Positions 51,454 to 59,572 of a stretch of 64,000 nucleotides of DNA are shown piece by piece. This stretch comes from Streptomyces sp. P9-A2 (lineage in GTDB: Bacteria > Actinomycetota > Actinomycetes > Streptomycetales > Streptomycetaceae). Under the pieces are notes generated by a model. It searched no databases, had not been told where the DNA came from, and was given only the letters and a program-made list of their open reading frames with translations. The number at the start of each line of letters is the position of its first letter. The first letter of the stretch is position 1. A program made the position numbers and the translations under genes. The stretch covers positions 6,448,001-6,512,000 of the forward strand of contig NZ_JAZIFX010000001.1 in NCBI RefSeq assembly GCF_036634175.1, written 5' to 3'.

Positions 51454-51661
51454 TGAATCATCCAGTATGCCTGACTCGACCTACTTTGACAGAGAGGGGA
51501 GTGAGCCGCTTGCCGCCGTCAGGGAAGGCGGCCGGCACTCGCCCGCGTGACGTCGATGCTCCACGACGGTGGCAAGCGCCGTCCCCACGACGGACGGGAA
51601 AACACGTTGGCCGGCTGTCGCCGAGCTGCGACGATGCAGCTGTTTCCCATACGGAGGACCT

Positions 51662-52768
51662 TTGTTCGTATTCGCCTGTGCGAGGTGCGGGGCCGAGCTG
51701 ACCGTCCCGCTGTCCCAGGTCTCCCTTCCGGCCCACGCCCGTCAGATATACGGGAATGGGGTCCGGCTTCCGGTGCTCATGGAGGCAGGGACGTTTGCCG
51801 TGGACCCGGAACCCTGGGGGCGGCCGTGGCGGATGTGGGACGAGATCGATCCGGGTGAGGCGGAGGCACGCGGCATCTACGCACCGGTCCACGCCCTGTC
51901 CGACAGCGCGCCCGGGGCGATGGTCATCGCGCCCGGCGATATCCGCGGAACCCGGCTGATCCCCGAGAAGCGCGGCGGTGCCTGCTGCGGCCTCGACGGG
52001 GCCGACGGCCCCAACATGGCCTGCGAGGCGTGCGACCTGCCCGTGGCGACCAGGGTCGACGACTGCTCGCTCTGGCAGGCCGTGCGGCTCAGCCCGGACG
52101 CGGTGCACCGCGTCCTCGTCGACGCTGTCCACGCTATGCCGCTCTCCTGGGCGGAGCTGACGGAGAAGAGGGAGAGCACACCCCCGTTCGAGCCGATCGC
52201 CACGTGGGGAGGACGGTTTGGGCCGAGCCACTACTGGTCGTGGAGTCCGCAATGGGAGGCGGCAGCCGGCCGGGCGCTCGCCCACCTGCTGGCGGCCTCC
52301 GAAGGGCAGCCGGTGAAGGTCCCCGACGGTCTGACCGCGGACGTGTTCCAACGCGCGCTCGACGCCCTGCTGCCCGCAGGCCCGCCGAAGCGGCGCGCCG
52401 TCCTGGCCGGCCCGGCACGGCCCGCCCCCGACGCGGGCGTCGGCATCCTCCTCGTACCGGTCCATCCCCAGACGGGGCAGACCTGGACCCCCGTCGGCCC
52501 GGCTGCATCGGCATACCCGGTGCCGCTGCCGCTGGGGGTGTGGCTGTGGCTGGTCTCTCCCCAGTCGTACGTGCCGGTTCCCGCGTCGGGCGGCATACCC
52601 CAGGACGTCCTCCGCGACGACCCGCTCCCGCCGCGCCCCAATTACCTGTTCCGGGCCGACCGGGGAACGTTCCAGCACACCTTGGTCCGGCTACCGGCCG
52701 TTCGCAGCCCGTGGCTGCGCACGATCCTCGAGAACCTCACGCAGGACAGGCCGGCCGGCCTCTTCTAG
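51662..52768 (+). CDS. zinc-ribbon-headed hypothetical protein
   Basis: This 368-aa protein starts at TTG 51662 with GGAGG 5 nt upstream (LFVFACARCGAELT). The N-terminal CARCG half-ribbon may pair with a second Cys set at GGACCGLDGADGPNMACEACDLP in the middle, giving a possible zinc site. The rest is a globular alpha/beta sequence with many Trp residues and no known motif. It lies directly beside the IS3 element; no operon partner is evident. Confidence 0.65.
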   Translation: MFVFACARCGAELTVPLSQVSLPAHARQIYGNGVRLPVLMEAGTFAVDPEPWGRPWRMWDEIDPGEAEARGIYAPVHALSDSAPGAMVIAPGDIRGTRLIPEKRGGACCGLDGADGPNMACEACDLPVATRVDDCSLWQAVRLSPDAVHRVLVDAVHAMPLSWAELTEKRESTPPFEPIATWGGRFGPSHYWSWSPQWEAAAGRALAHLLAASEGQPVKVPDGLTADVFQRALDALLPAGPPKRRAVLAGPARPAPDAGVGILLVPVHPQTGQTWTPVGPAASAYPVPLPLGVWLWLVSPQSYVPVPASGGIPQDVLRDDPLPPRPNYLFRADRGTFQHTLVRLPAVRSPWLRTILENLTQDRPAGLF

Positions 52769-52797
52769 CCGTCCGGCAACCGGACAGCGCCAGACTC

Positions 52798-52838
52798 TCG
52801 TGTTCCCTACGCCTACGCGGCCAGCGCAGGGAACACGA
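52798..52838. terminator. bidirectional hairpin between convergent genes
   Basis: TCGTGTTCCCT (52798-52808) and AGGGAACACGA (52828-52838) form a perfect 11-bp stem. Its loop and right arm cover the last codons of the minus-strand gene. It can end both convergent transcripts. Confidence 0.6.
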
Positions 52839-53325
52839 CCACCGAGCCGTCCTTGTCGCGGGCGATCTCGATCGCCACGTCCGTCGCGGGCTTGTCGACC
52901 ACGACGCCGTCGCCCAGCTGGCGAATCCGGTGTGCCGCGCGCATCAGGCGATCTACTTCACCGGTGGTGAAGACGGGCCGCAAACCCTGCGGGCGAGCCA
53001 ACTCCAGTGCCGACAGGCGTTCCAGGACACCGGTGATGCTCGACTCCAGTTTGTCGAGGCGCTGCTGGTCGGCCTTGAGTGCGCGGACGAAGTTCTCGAA
53101 CAGGTTGTCAGGGTCGGTCTGGGCATGCTCGACGGCCTGCAGGACGATGACCCGCTGCTTCAGCGCGATGGCCAAGGAAGCGAGTTCGAGGTGGGTGCGG
53201 AACGTGCCGCCATGGTCGTCGACGCCGGGGAACGACTTGGTCAGCGTGCCGATCTCGACGGCCTCGCCGTCGGGCAGTTCGTCGAGTGCGCTCTGCCACT
53301 GGGCAAGGCGGCCGTCAGCGTCCAC
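52813..53325 (-). CDS. hypothetical coiled-coil protein, start possibly frameshifted
   Basis: This 170-aa protein reads GRLAQWQSALDELPDGEAVEIGTLTKSFPGVDDHGGTFRTHLE, then a helical segment (ALKADQQRLDKLESSITGVLERLSAL), and ends in beta-rich VAIEIARDKDGSVVVFPALAA. No known family. The GTG at 53325 has no ribosome binding site. Thirty-two bases upstream, ATG 53357 has an excellent GAGGGGGAG site and codes MTDDRKATVPVW in another frame. A single-base indel would join the two, so a frameshift (real or sequencing) is suspected. Confidence 0.65.
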   Translation of the reverse strand: MDADGRLAQWQSALDELPDGEAVEIGTLTKSFPGVDDHGGTFRTHLELASLAIALKQRVIVLQAVEHAQTDPDNLFENFVRALKADQQRLDKLESSITGVLERLSALELARPQGLRPVFTTGEVDRLMRAAHRIRQLGDGVVVDKPATDVAIEIARDKDGSVVVFPALAA

Positions 53326-53663
53326 ACCGGAACGGTTGCCTTGCGGTCGTCAGTCATCGTCTCCCCCTCGGTTTCGGACGACAGCCTACGGCTGACGTCC
53401 GACAAGAACGGCATGAACCTCGTTCTCTTCGGGGCGAGGGCGGCACGTCACCGCGCGCGTGCCGCCCGACCTCCCCGTGGACTCCGCCGTCGGATCACGG
53501 TCTTCACAGCAGGAGGGGAGGCGGGCATGAAGAGCCCCGACTGTTGAGGGCAGTCGGGGCTTCGGCAGCACCCCGGACGACGCGACCGCCATGTGACGGG
53601 CGTCGCAGGTGTGGCGGCCTACTGATCGGTGCGGTATCACCCGGCCGTTCGTGTGTGCCTTGG
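53326..53663. other. spacer with terminator, no further gene
   Basis: Apart from the suspected true start of the neighbouring gene (53357) and the hairpin at 53533-53561, nothing is recognised. Confidence 0.4.
53533..53561 (-). terminator. terminator of the Rpn-like gene
   Basis: A perfect 11-bp stem (AGCCCCGACTG, 53533-53543, with 53551-53561) and a 7-nt loop lie about 100 bp after the minus-strand stop at 53664. Confidence 0.7.
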
Positions 53664-54683
53664 TCAGCCGGTCGAGGAGCCGAGGGCTCCCAGGCCCTGG
53701 TCGGGGACTGCGGTCTGCTCCGGGCTCTGGGCGGGTGCGGGGATACGGTCCGTGGCGGAGGGCGCGGCGAAGACCTCGTCGAGGGTGGTCGCGTCGATGG
53801 CGCGGTCGAACCAGAGATCCAGGACCGGCCTGTCCGTGCAGGTGGTGACGCGCTGTCGGGTCTCTTCCGTCATCGAGAAGCCGCGGTGCTCCATCAGGCG
53901 CAGCAGTTGCTCGGCCTTTCCGGCCACGAGTCCTTCCATGCGTCCTTCCACGCGTCCTTCCTTGAGTCCTTCTTCCTGTCCTGCGAGGCGGGCATCGCCC
54001 ACGATGGTGCCTCGCCTGGGGGTGAAGAGGGTCTGCATCAGGTTCCTCCAGATCTTCCGGGCGTGTTCGCTGCCCAAGCCGTCCTCGATCAGTCCCGCCA
54101 AGTCGTCCCGCGCTTCGCGGTCCGTGTCCTGAGCCAATGCCTCGCCCACTACCGTCAGTATGCCCTCGATGTCCGGATCGTTGCTGTGGATCCACAGGCA
54201 GAACGTGGCGAAGTCCAGGTCGGCCGAGGCTTCCTGAATCTGGTTCACACGCGGAACATTGCACGGGCCCAGCACATGAGGCACCGTCACCTGGGTGGGG
54301 CGTCCCACGCCGGTACGCAGAGGTCTGGCCGCCCACGCCGCCGTCGCCGTGTCCACGCACAGGACCAGCAGGACGACCTCGAGTTTGTACCGGTCACGCA
54401 AGTAGGCGACGTAGTAAGGCCACGAGGTCTCCTTCTTCGTCTCGACGCCGGTCTGCGCCTCGACCAGGAGGATGAACGGATCACGCCCGTCGGGACGGAC
54501 CACCCGCAGTACGGAGTCCATGTGTCGGGTGAACATCTTCGGGGCGCCGGATGCGTCCGCCGGGAGAGTCTCGGTGGTGACACCGGGCGGGATCCCGAGG
54601 TCCAGGAGGTCCAGCGCACGGTTCAGCGCTTTCGGACGTCCCGGCAGGAAGCCGTGCAAGGTGTCGTGACTGACATTAGGCAT
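53664..54683 (-). CDS. Rpn-like PD-(D/E)XK nuclease family protein
   Basis: This 339-aa protein resembles recombination-promoting nuclease (Rpn/YhgA-like) proteins. The N-terminal MPNVSHDTLHGFLPGRPKAL leads to a nuclease-like core: DSVLRVVRPDGRDPFILLVEAQTGVETKKETSWPYYVAYL, with an acidic E-x-Q type motif, and YKLEVVLLVLCVD. A charged Glu/Gly repeat (AGQEEGLKEGRVEGRMEGLVAGKAEQLLRLMEHRG) follows, as is common in Rpn proteins. Rpn members have been linked to phage defence and DNA cleavage. Catalytic assignment is by eye. Confidence 0.65.
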   Translation of the reverse strand: MPNVSHDTLHGFLPGRPKALNRALDLLDLGIPPGVTTETLPADASGAPKMFTRHMDSVLRVVRPDGRDPFILLVEAQTGVETKKETSWPYYVAYLRDRYKLEVVLLVLCVDTATAAWAARPLRTGVGRPTQVTVPHVLGPCNVPRVNQIQEASADLDFATFCLWIHSNDPDIEGILTVVGEALAQDTDREARDDLAGLIEDGLGSEHARKIWRNLMQTLFTPRRGTIVGDARLAGQEEGLKEGRVEGRMEGLVAGKAEQLLRLMEHRGFSMTEETRQRVTTCTDRPVLDLWFDRAIDATTLDEVFAAPSATDRIPAPAQSPEQTAVPDQGLGALGSSTG

Positions 54684-54832
54684 GATGTGAAACTATGCGC
54701 GAAGCAAGAACATTCGTTGGTGTTTGAGATGTAATCACCCGTTCGGTGGAGCCTCCTGAGGTTGACGCCGAGGCGTGCGGTCGGGGCGGCCATGGCGTGT
54801 CACGGTTCCGTCGGAGCGCTGAGCGACTTGAG

Positions 54833-54867
54833 GGCGTGCCGTCCGCTGGAGCAGCGGATGGCACGCC
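54833..54867 (-). terminator. terminator of the basic-protein gene
   Basis: A 15-bp stem with one mismatch (GGCGTGCCGTCCGCT, 54833-54847, with 54853-54867) and a 5-nt loop directly follows the stop at 54869. Confidence 0.75.
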
Positions 54868-54868
54868 T

Positions 54869-55396
54869 TCACCGCGTTCGGGAGCCCTTGGTCTCGTCCG
54901 TGGGGCCGTAGCCGAGGGCCGCGCGGTTGATGAAACGGTCACCGAGGTCGCGAACGGGTGCGGGCTTCGGCCTCTGCTCGGCCTTTTTCGCCGTGGAATT
55001 CTTGGGGGCGAGCTTCTTCGCGCCCACACGCTTGGCTGGTGTCGCCTTCGCCTGCTTGGCGTTCTTCGCGGCCGGCGTGTTCCGCGCCGCGTACCTTTTG
55101 CGGAGCGCTGAGAGCTGCTCGCGTTCTCGAACGGCCACGTTGGTGGGGAGGGCGTCGGTGAGGGCGCGGGCTCGGCTGAGCGCGTAACGCGCTGCGCTCC
55201 AGTTCTTCTTGTCGATGGCCAGGCGAGCCAGGTGGAGGGCCTGGTGCAAGGCCTTGATCTTCGCGGGCTGCCGCCGGGGTATCGGGGACTCGGCCCCACT
55301 GCTCCGCCGTTGCCCGGCGGCACGAGTGCCCCAGTCCGTACCCGAGGTCAGGACGACGACCGAACGGGGGTTGCTGCTCTGGCTTCGACGTACCAC
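54869..55396 (-). CDS. basic Lys/Ala-rich hypothetical protein
   Basis: This 175-aa protein has a helical middle (KIKALHQALHLARLAIDKKNWSAARYALSRARALTDALP). A Lys-Ala-rich, low-complexity C-terminal region follows (AAKNAKQAKATPAKRVGAKK, LAPKNSTAKKAEQRPK), similar in composition to histone-like tails, ending GDRFINRAALGYGPTDE. It could bind nucleic acid, but no family is recognised. It lies just downstream of the methylase operon, separated by a strong terminator, so it is probably transcribed on its own. Confidence 0.6.
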   Translation of the reverse strand: MVRRSQSSNPRSVVVLTSGTDWGTRAAGQRRSSGAESPIPRRQPAKIKALHQALHLARLAIDKKNWSAARYALSRARALTDALPTNVAVREREQLSALRKRYAARNTPAAKNAKQAKATPAKRVGAKKLAPKNSTAKKAEQRPKPAPVRDLGDRFINRAALGYGPTDETKGSRTR

Positions 55397-55427
55397 GTGC
55401 GTTGGTTCCTTGGACGAGTGAAGGGCT

Positions 55428-55461
55428 CTCCGGGGTGGCCGTAACTATGGCCACCCCGGAG
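55428..55461 (-). terminator. terminator of the DISARM-like operon
   Basis: A perfect 13-bp stem (CTCCGGGGTGGCC, 55428-55440, with 55449-55461) and an 8-nt loop lie 5 bp beyond the methylase stop. Confidence 0.8.
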
Positions 55462-55465
55462 TGGG

Positions 55466-58400
55466 TCAGCCGTGGCGGGGGCCCTGGCCGGGGGGTGGGG
55501 TGAGGGTGGAACGGTAAGTGCCGGATTCGCCCTCGGTGAGCGGGGTCTCCAGGGTCAGACCGGCGGCGGCCATGCGGTCGTACTCGGCGAGGATCAGGTT
55601 CTTGGTGCGGTACTCGCCGTGCTTCTCCTCGTCCTTGCGCTTGGTGATCGGGAAAGTGTCGAGGATGTACAACACGTCGTCGCGGTCGATGCCGTAGAGG
55701 TGGAAGAAGAGGGCGTCCAACTCGGCGCGGATCATGGCTCGTCGGTCTTCGTCCCAGAGGAAGGGAGTACCGGTGTCGCCGAGATCGTCAGCGAAGGCCG
55801 TCATGTCGTAGGTGGTGTATGTGAGTTCGAGAATGCGTGGAGTCAGGCTCTGGGCGTGCGATGAAAGCTGCTCGTGGCTGAGGAACGGGAGCTGTTCGAA
55901 GTAGAAGAAGTTCAGGTTGGTCCCTCCGAGCTTCTGCCTCAGGACAAAGTCCAACGGCAGAGCGATGCTATTGCCGTACAGCAGGCCGGATGGTGCTTCC
56001 TTGCTGGGCAGCAACGCAGTTCCAGAGTTGCCGAGACCGCTCTTCGGAGCTGCGAACGTGATGCACGTTCGTTCATCTGTTGCTCGACAGACCATGCGGA
56101 ATCCCAGAATCCAGTCCCTGTCCCAGCCCTTGCCGGTGAGGCGAGAGGTGACGCCCGATTCCTTGATTTCCTGGCCGCTCTTGTCGAACTTGCCAGTGGA
56201 GATGTCGCTCTCCGCCACCCAGTAGCGGGGCAAGGGGGCAATGGTGGCATCCTGCTTTTCGGTGATGCTGAGGTCCCGAACGGAGCCGTCCTCTTGGTAG
56301 GTGGCCCAGCGGTGGTCGTAGTGGTGCAGCATTTTCGCTTCGTGGAGCGGCAGCAAGCGCTCCTCATTGCGCATCAGGGTGTTGCCGTGAAGGCGCCAGC
56401 CGTCCCTGAGGAGGTCGTCGAACGTTTCACCGTTCTGGATGTCGGGGCGGAAGAGGTGAGATTCGTTCGACATGTCGAACATGCGCATGAGCGAGACGCC
56501 CCAGGGGTTGCCGTCGGCTCCCTTTGCCTCGTCGACAAGGACGGGGACACGGCGGTAGATGCCGAGGGTGATCTCCGCGTCTCGGCGGGATCGGAAAACA
56601 GGGCAGGTGCCGGTGTTGGGGTTGAGGAGAATGATCTCTTCCGGCGTGAGGGGGAAGGTTTTTCCCGCATCAGTCAGTTCTGCTGGATCATGGAGAAAAA
56701 AGCCGAATCGGGCGACGGTTGCAGAAATTTCAGTGCCGGTCAAGGAGAGTACGCAGAATTTGAATGACCTGTGGACGCCGGGGAACAGGGGTGCTGCGTT
56801 CTCGAAATCGAAGAGCGCCGCCAGTGACTTGTGTTTGACCAGGTCCTTGAAAAAGAATTGCGTCGTCGCGTCCGTCGCGATCCCGGTCGGGACGATCACG
56901 CCCGTCCGCCCCCGGGGCCCTGTCAGCATGCGGTCGGTCTCCGCGAAGACCGCGTACGTGTTGATGTCGCCGCGACCCGTCAGCAGGTAGCGGTTACTGA
57001 GGCGGAGGAAGTGGCTCTCCCCTTCCGTCCGGCGCTTGGCGGCCTCGAACTCGGCGTAAAGGCGGGCACCGTCGGCGTCGTTGCGCAGTTCCGAGATGAG
57101 GCGCTTGCGAGCCGCGGCGTTCTTCGCCTCGGCGATACGCGGGTCGCGCTGGCCGAAGAACTCCTGTTCCTGCAGCTTGACCCGCTCCCACGGTGGGTTC
57201 CCGACCACCGCGTCGAACCCGCCGGCCCACCCCGTCCCCGGCTGAACACCAACCCTCGAGTCCGGGACCGCGAACACCTCAGGGAACTCCAGGTGCCAGT
57301 GGAAGAAGTGGTACTGGTCGCGTAGGCGGAGGATCTCGGTGTGCGTGGTGTCCGGCACGGCGGACCGGTTGTGGCTGCGCAGTGCGCGGAACACTTGGTC
57401 GGTCGGGGCCTCGGGCGCCCCCTCGTGCTTGGGCCAGACGAACGCGGCGCACCAGGCGTCGGCGGCATGGAGGTCGTGGACGTAGGCGGTCGACTTCGTG
57501 TAGGCGCGGTAAGCGGATTCCTGCGCCCGTACGTGCTCCAGAAGGTCGGAGGGGGCCATGGTGATACGGGAGAGTTCTGTGGCGTACCGCTCGTTGCCGG
57601 GCAGGGGGTCCGTGTCGAAGGCCAGCTCATCCTGGCCGCCACGCTGGGCCTTGTTCCGCTTGACGAGCCCGGCCGCGTACTTCTTGTCGTCGCCCTCGAT
57701 CGGCTTGAAGGCGTCGTCCGGAACCCCCTCCGCCAGCAGCTTCGGCGTCGCGCCGATCAGACCGTTGCCGTGCTTGACGTGGGCGTCGAGGAAGCCGAGC
57801 GGCTTGCCCGGTTCCAGGGCTTCCAGCCACAAGGAGACCTTGGCCAGGTCCACGGCCATGAGGTTGAGGTCGACGCCGTAGACGCAGCGTGCGACGACCT
57901 CGTGCAGGGCGTGGCGCACGGCGTCGAGGGGCGGCTCGGGGTTACGCTCGCGCACCGACGCTACTCGCTTGGCGATGCGCCGAGCCGAAGCGACGAGGAA
58001 GTGCCCGGACCCACAAGCAGGGTCACAGACCGTCAGGGAGAGCAGTTCCTCCACGATGTCGTCGGCCGGGTCGGGACGGCCGGCCTCGGTGGCGCGCTGC
58101 TCGCCGCGCTTGACCGCGTCGTCCATGACCGGGTCGAGCGTCGTGTCGAGCAGGCACTCGATGAGCGAGGACGGGGTGTAGTAACTCCCGGTCGTCTTAC
58201 GGCTGTTGCCCGCAACCTCGATCAGCTCGAAGGAGCGGTCCGTAGCGGAGTGCTTCGGCTCCAGCTCCAGGAGGGACTCGTAGACCGAGCCCAACTCCTC
58301 CGCGTCCAGATGGCGGTAGTCGACGGAGCGCCAACGCCGGGCACCCGGGTCCCGTACCTGGGCAAGATGACGCACAGCGGCCAGCAGCGACTCGTTGGAC

Positions 58401-59572
58401 AGCTTCAGACCGTCCAGCGGCACGTCGGCCTTCGTGTGGGAGAACAGACCGCCGAGGCCGGGCAGGCCGAGCTCGGGGCGACCGCTCTCGGCGCCGAGAG
58501 CGTCGAGGACGATGCGCAGCGCCTCGTACTGGTCCCCGTGGGCCGTACCCTGCCGACGGCGGGCCCGCTCACGCAGCCGCGCCGACGAGAAGTACCGCTC
58601 GTACGCCTCCCGCTGCCGCTCGCCGGCCTTCGGGTCGAGCAGGGCGTCCCGGTCCTCGGCGACGAAGACGAACAGCAGGCGGTAGACCAGGCGCAGCAAA
58701 GCATCCCGGAGTGCCTTCGGATCGGTGTCCTCGCGCAGCCGGGAGTTGTCCGGGTGACGCAGGAACCCGGTCCCGAGCACGGTCAGCGCGTTCTGCACCC
58801 CCAGCCGCAGCTGATCCAGCGCACGGGCCCCCGAAGTGACGGCTTCCGCACGCCACTTCTCCAGCCAGCACCCCGCAGGAGCCGCACCCTCCGCCACCGC
58901 GAACCGCGACGCGTGCAGCACGCAGTACAGCAGCACGAACTCGCTGAACAGCTCCCCGTCGAAGATCGCCTCAAGGTCGAACTCGACGTACGCGGCCGTC
59001 GCGAAGGACGAGGAGTCGCGCAACAGGCGCAGACGGCGGCCGTTGGTGAGGGCCGCCCACAGGTGGGCCTCGGTGCGGTTGAGGCAGTCCTGGAGCATGG
59101 ACTGCGCGGGGACCTGACCGGCGGCCGGACGCTTGTCCAGCTCCTGGTTCCACGCGACGAGGTGGACCAGCGCCGGCCCGTGCCGGTGTGACACCGGAAA
59201 CCGCTTCTCCGCATCCGAGTCGGCCGGGATGCCCGCCGCGCCGACCTCTGTCAACGCGCCGAAGTCCAGCTTGCGGAAGAGCTGGGCGAGCCAGTCGGTG
59301 CCTGCCCGGCCGGTCGGGTCGGCGGCGGGCGCACCCGTGGTCGGGTCCGAGGGCAGGGCGGTGCGCAGGTCGCGCCAGAGCGGCTTGAGGTACTCCCAGG
59401 CGCGCTCGGCCTCGTCGCGTACGGGCACCGAGGCGGGCAGGCCGTAGTCGGCGGACTTGGTGCCCGGCAGGTTCCGCGCCTCGGCGATGCGCAGCAGCAT
59501 GTCGGCGGGGAGCAGACCGCCGACCGTGGTGACGGCGGTGAAGGCCAGGGCGGTGCGGGTGGCGGCGGACAT
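55466..59572 (-). CDS. large Eco57I-type N6-adenine DNA methylase (DrmMI-like)
   Basis: This 1368-aa protein has a long helical N-terminal region, then the SAM motif I VCDPACGSGHFLVASARRIA, a Y-x-G-V-D-L-N motif (VYGVDLNLMAVDLAKVSLWL) and motif IV DAVVGNPPWERVKLQ. Both are intact, so N6-adenine methylation is likely. The C-terminal third (WILGFRMVCRATDERTCITF, LPLDFVLRQKLGGTNLNFFY) is the target-recognition part. The ATG at 59572 overlaps the SNF2 gene stop by 1 bp. In class 1 DISARM systems a methylase of this kind marks self DNA. The BREX methylase PglX is similar, but no BREX partners are seen. Confidence 0.85.
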   Translation of the reverse strand: MSAATRTALAFTAVTTVGGLLPADMLLRIAEARNLPGTKSADYGLPASVPVRDEAERAWEYLKPLWRDLRTALPSDPTTGAPAADPTGRAGTDWLAQLFRKLDFGALTEVGAAGIPADSDAEKRFPVSHRHGPALVHLVAWNQELDKRPAAGQVPAQSMLQDCLNRTEAHLWAALTNGRRLRLLRDSSSFATAAYVEFDLEAIFDGELFSEFVLLYCVLHASRFAVAEGAAPAGCWLEKWRAEAVTSGARALDQLRLGVQNALTVLGTGFLRHPDNSRLREDTDPKALRDALLRLVYRLLFVFVAEDRDALLDPKAGERQREAYERYFSSARLRERARRRQGTAHGDQYEALRIVLDALGAESGRPELGLPGLGGLFSHTKADVPLDGLKLSNESLLAAVRHLAQVRDPGARRWRSVDYRHLDAEELGSVYESLLELEPKHSATDRSFELIEVAGNSRKTTGSYYTPSSLIECLLDTTLDPVMDDAVKRGEQRATEAGRPDPADDIVEELLSLTVCDPACGSGHFLVASARRIAKRVASVRERNPEPPLDAVRHALHEVVARCVYGVDLNLMAVDLAKVSLWLEALEPGKPLGFLDAHVKHGNGLIGATPKLLAEGVPDDAFKPIEGDDKKYAAGLVKRNKAQRGGQDELAFDTDPLPGNERYATELSRITMAPSDLLEHVRAQESAYRAYTKSTAYVHDLHAADAWCAAFVWPKHEGAPEAPTDQVFRALRSHNRSAVPDTTHTEILRLRDQYHFFHWHLEFPEVFAVPDSRVGVQPGTGWAGGFDAVVGNPPWERVKLQEQEFFGQRDPRIAEAKNAAARKRLISELRNDADGARLYAEFEAAKRRTEGESHFLRLSNRYLLTGRGDINTYAVFAETDRMLTGPRGRTGVIVPTGIATDATTQFFFKDLVKHKSLAALFDFENAAPLFPGVHRSFKFCVLSLTGTEISATVARFGFFLHDPAELTDAGKTFPLTPEEIILLNPNTGTCPVFRSRRDAEITLGIYRRVPVLVDEAKGADGNPWGVSLMRMFDMSNESHLFRPDIQNGETFDDLLRDGWRLHGNTLMRNEERLLPLHEAKMLHHYDHRWATYQEDGSVRDLSITEKQDATIAPLPRYWVAESDISTGKFDKSGQEIKESGVTSRLTGKGWDRDWILGFRMVCRATDERTCITFAAPKSGLGNSGTALLPSKEAPSGLLYGNSIALPLDFVLRQKLGGTNLNFFYFEQLPFLSHEQLSSHAQSLTPRILELTYTTYDMTAFADDLGDTGTPFLWDEDRRAMIRAELDALFFHLYGIDRDDVLYILDTFPITKRKDEEKHGEYRTKNLILAEYDRMAAAGLTLETPLTEGESGTYRSTLTPPPGQGPRHG

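Larger units (their letters stand above)
49922..51491 (-). mobile_element. IS3-family insertion sequence
   Basis: The ends begin TGTCAAAG (49922-49929) and its complement CTTTGACA (51484-51491), with imperfect similarity continuing inward. The 1570-bp element holds overlapping orfA and orfB. No obvious target duplication flanks it. Confidence 0.82.
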
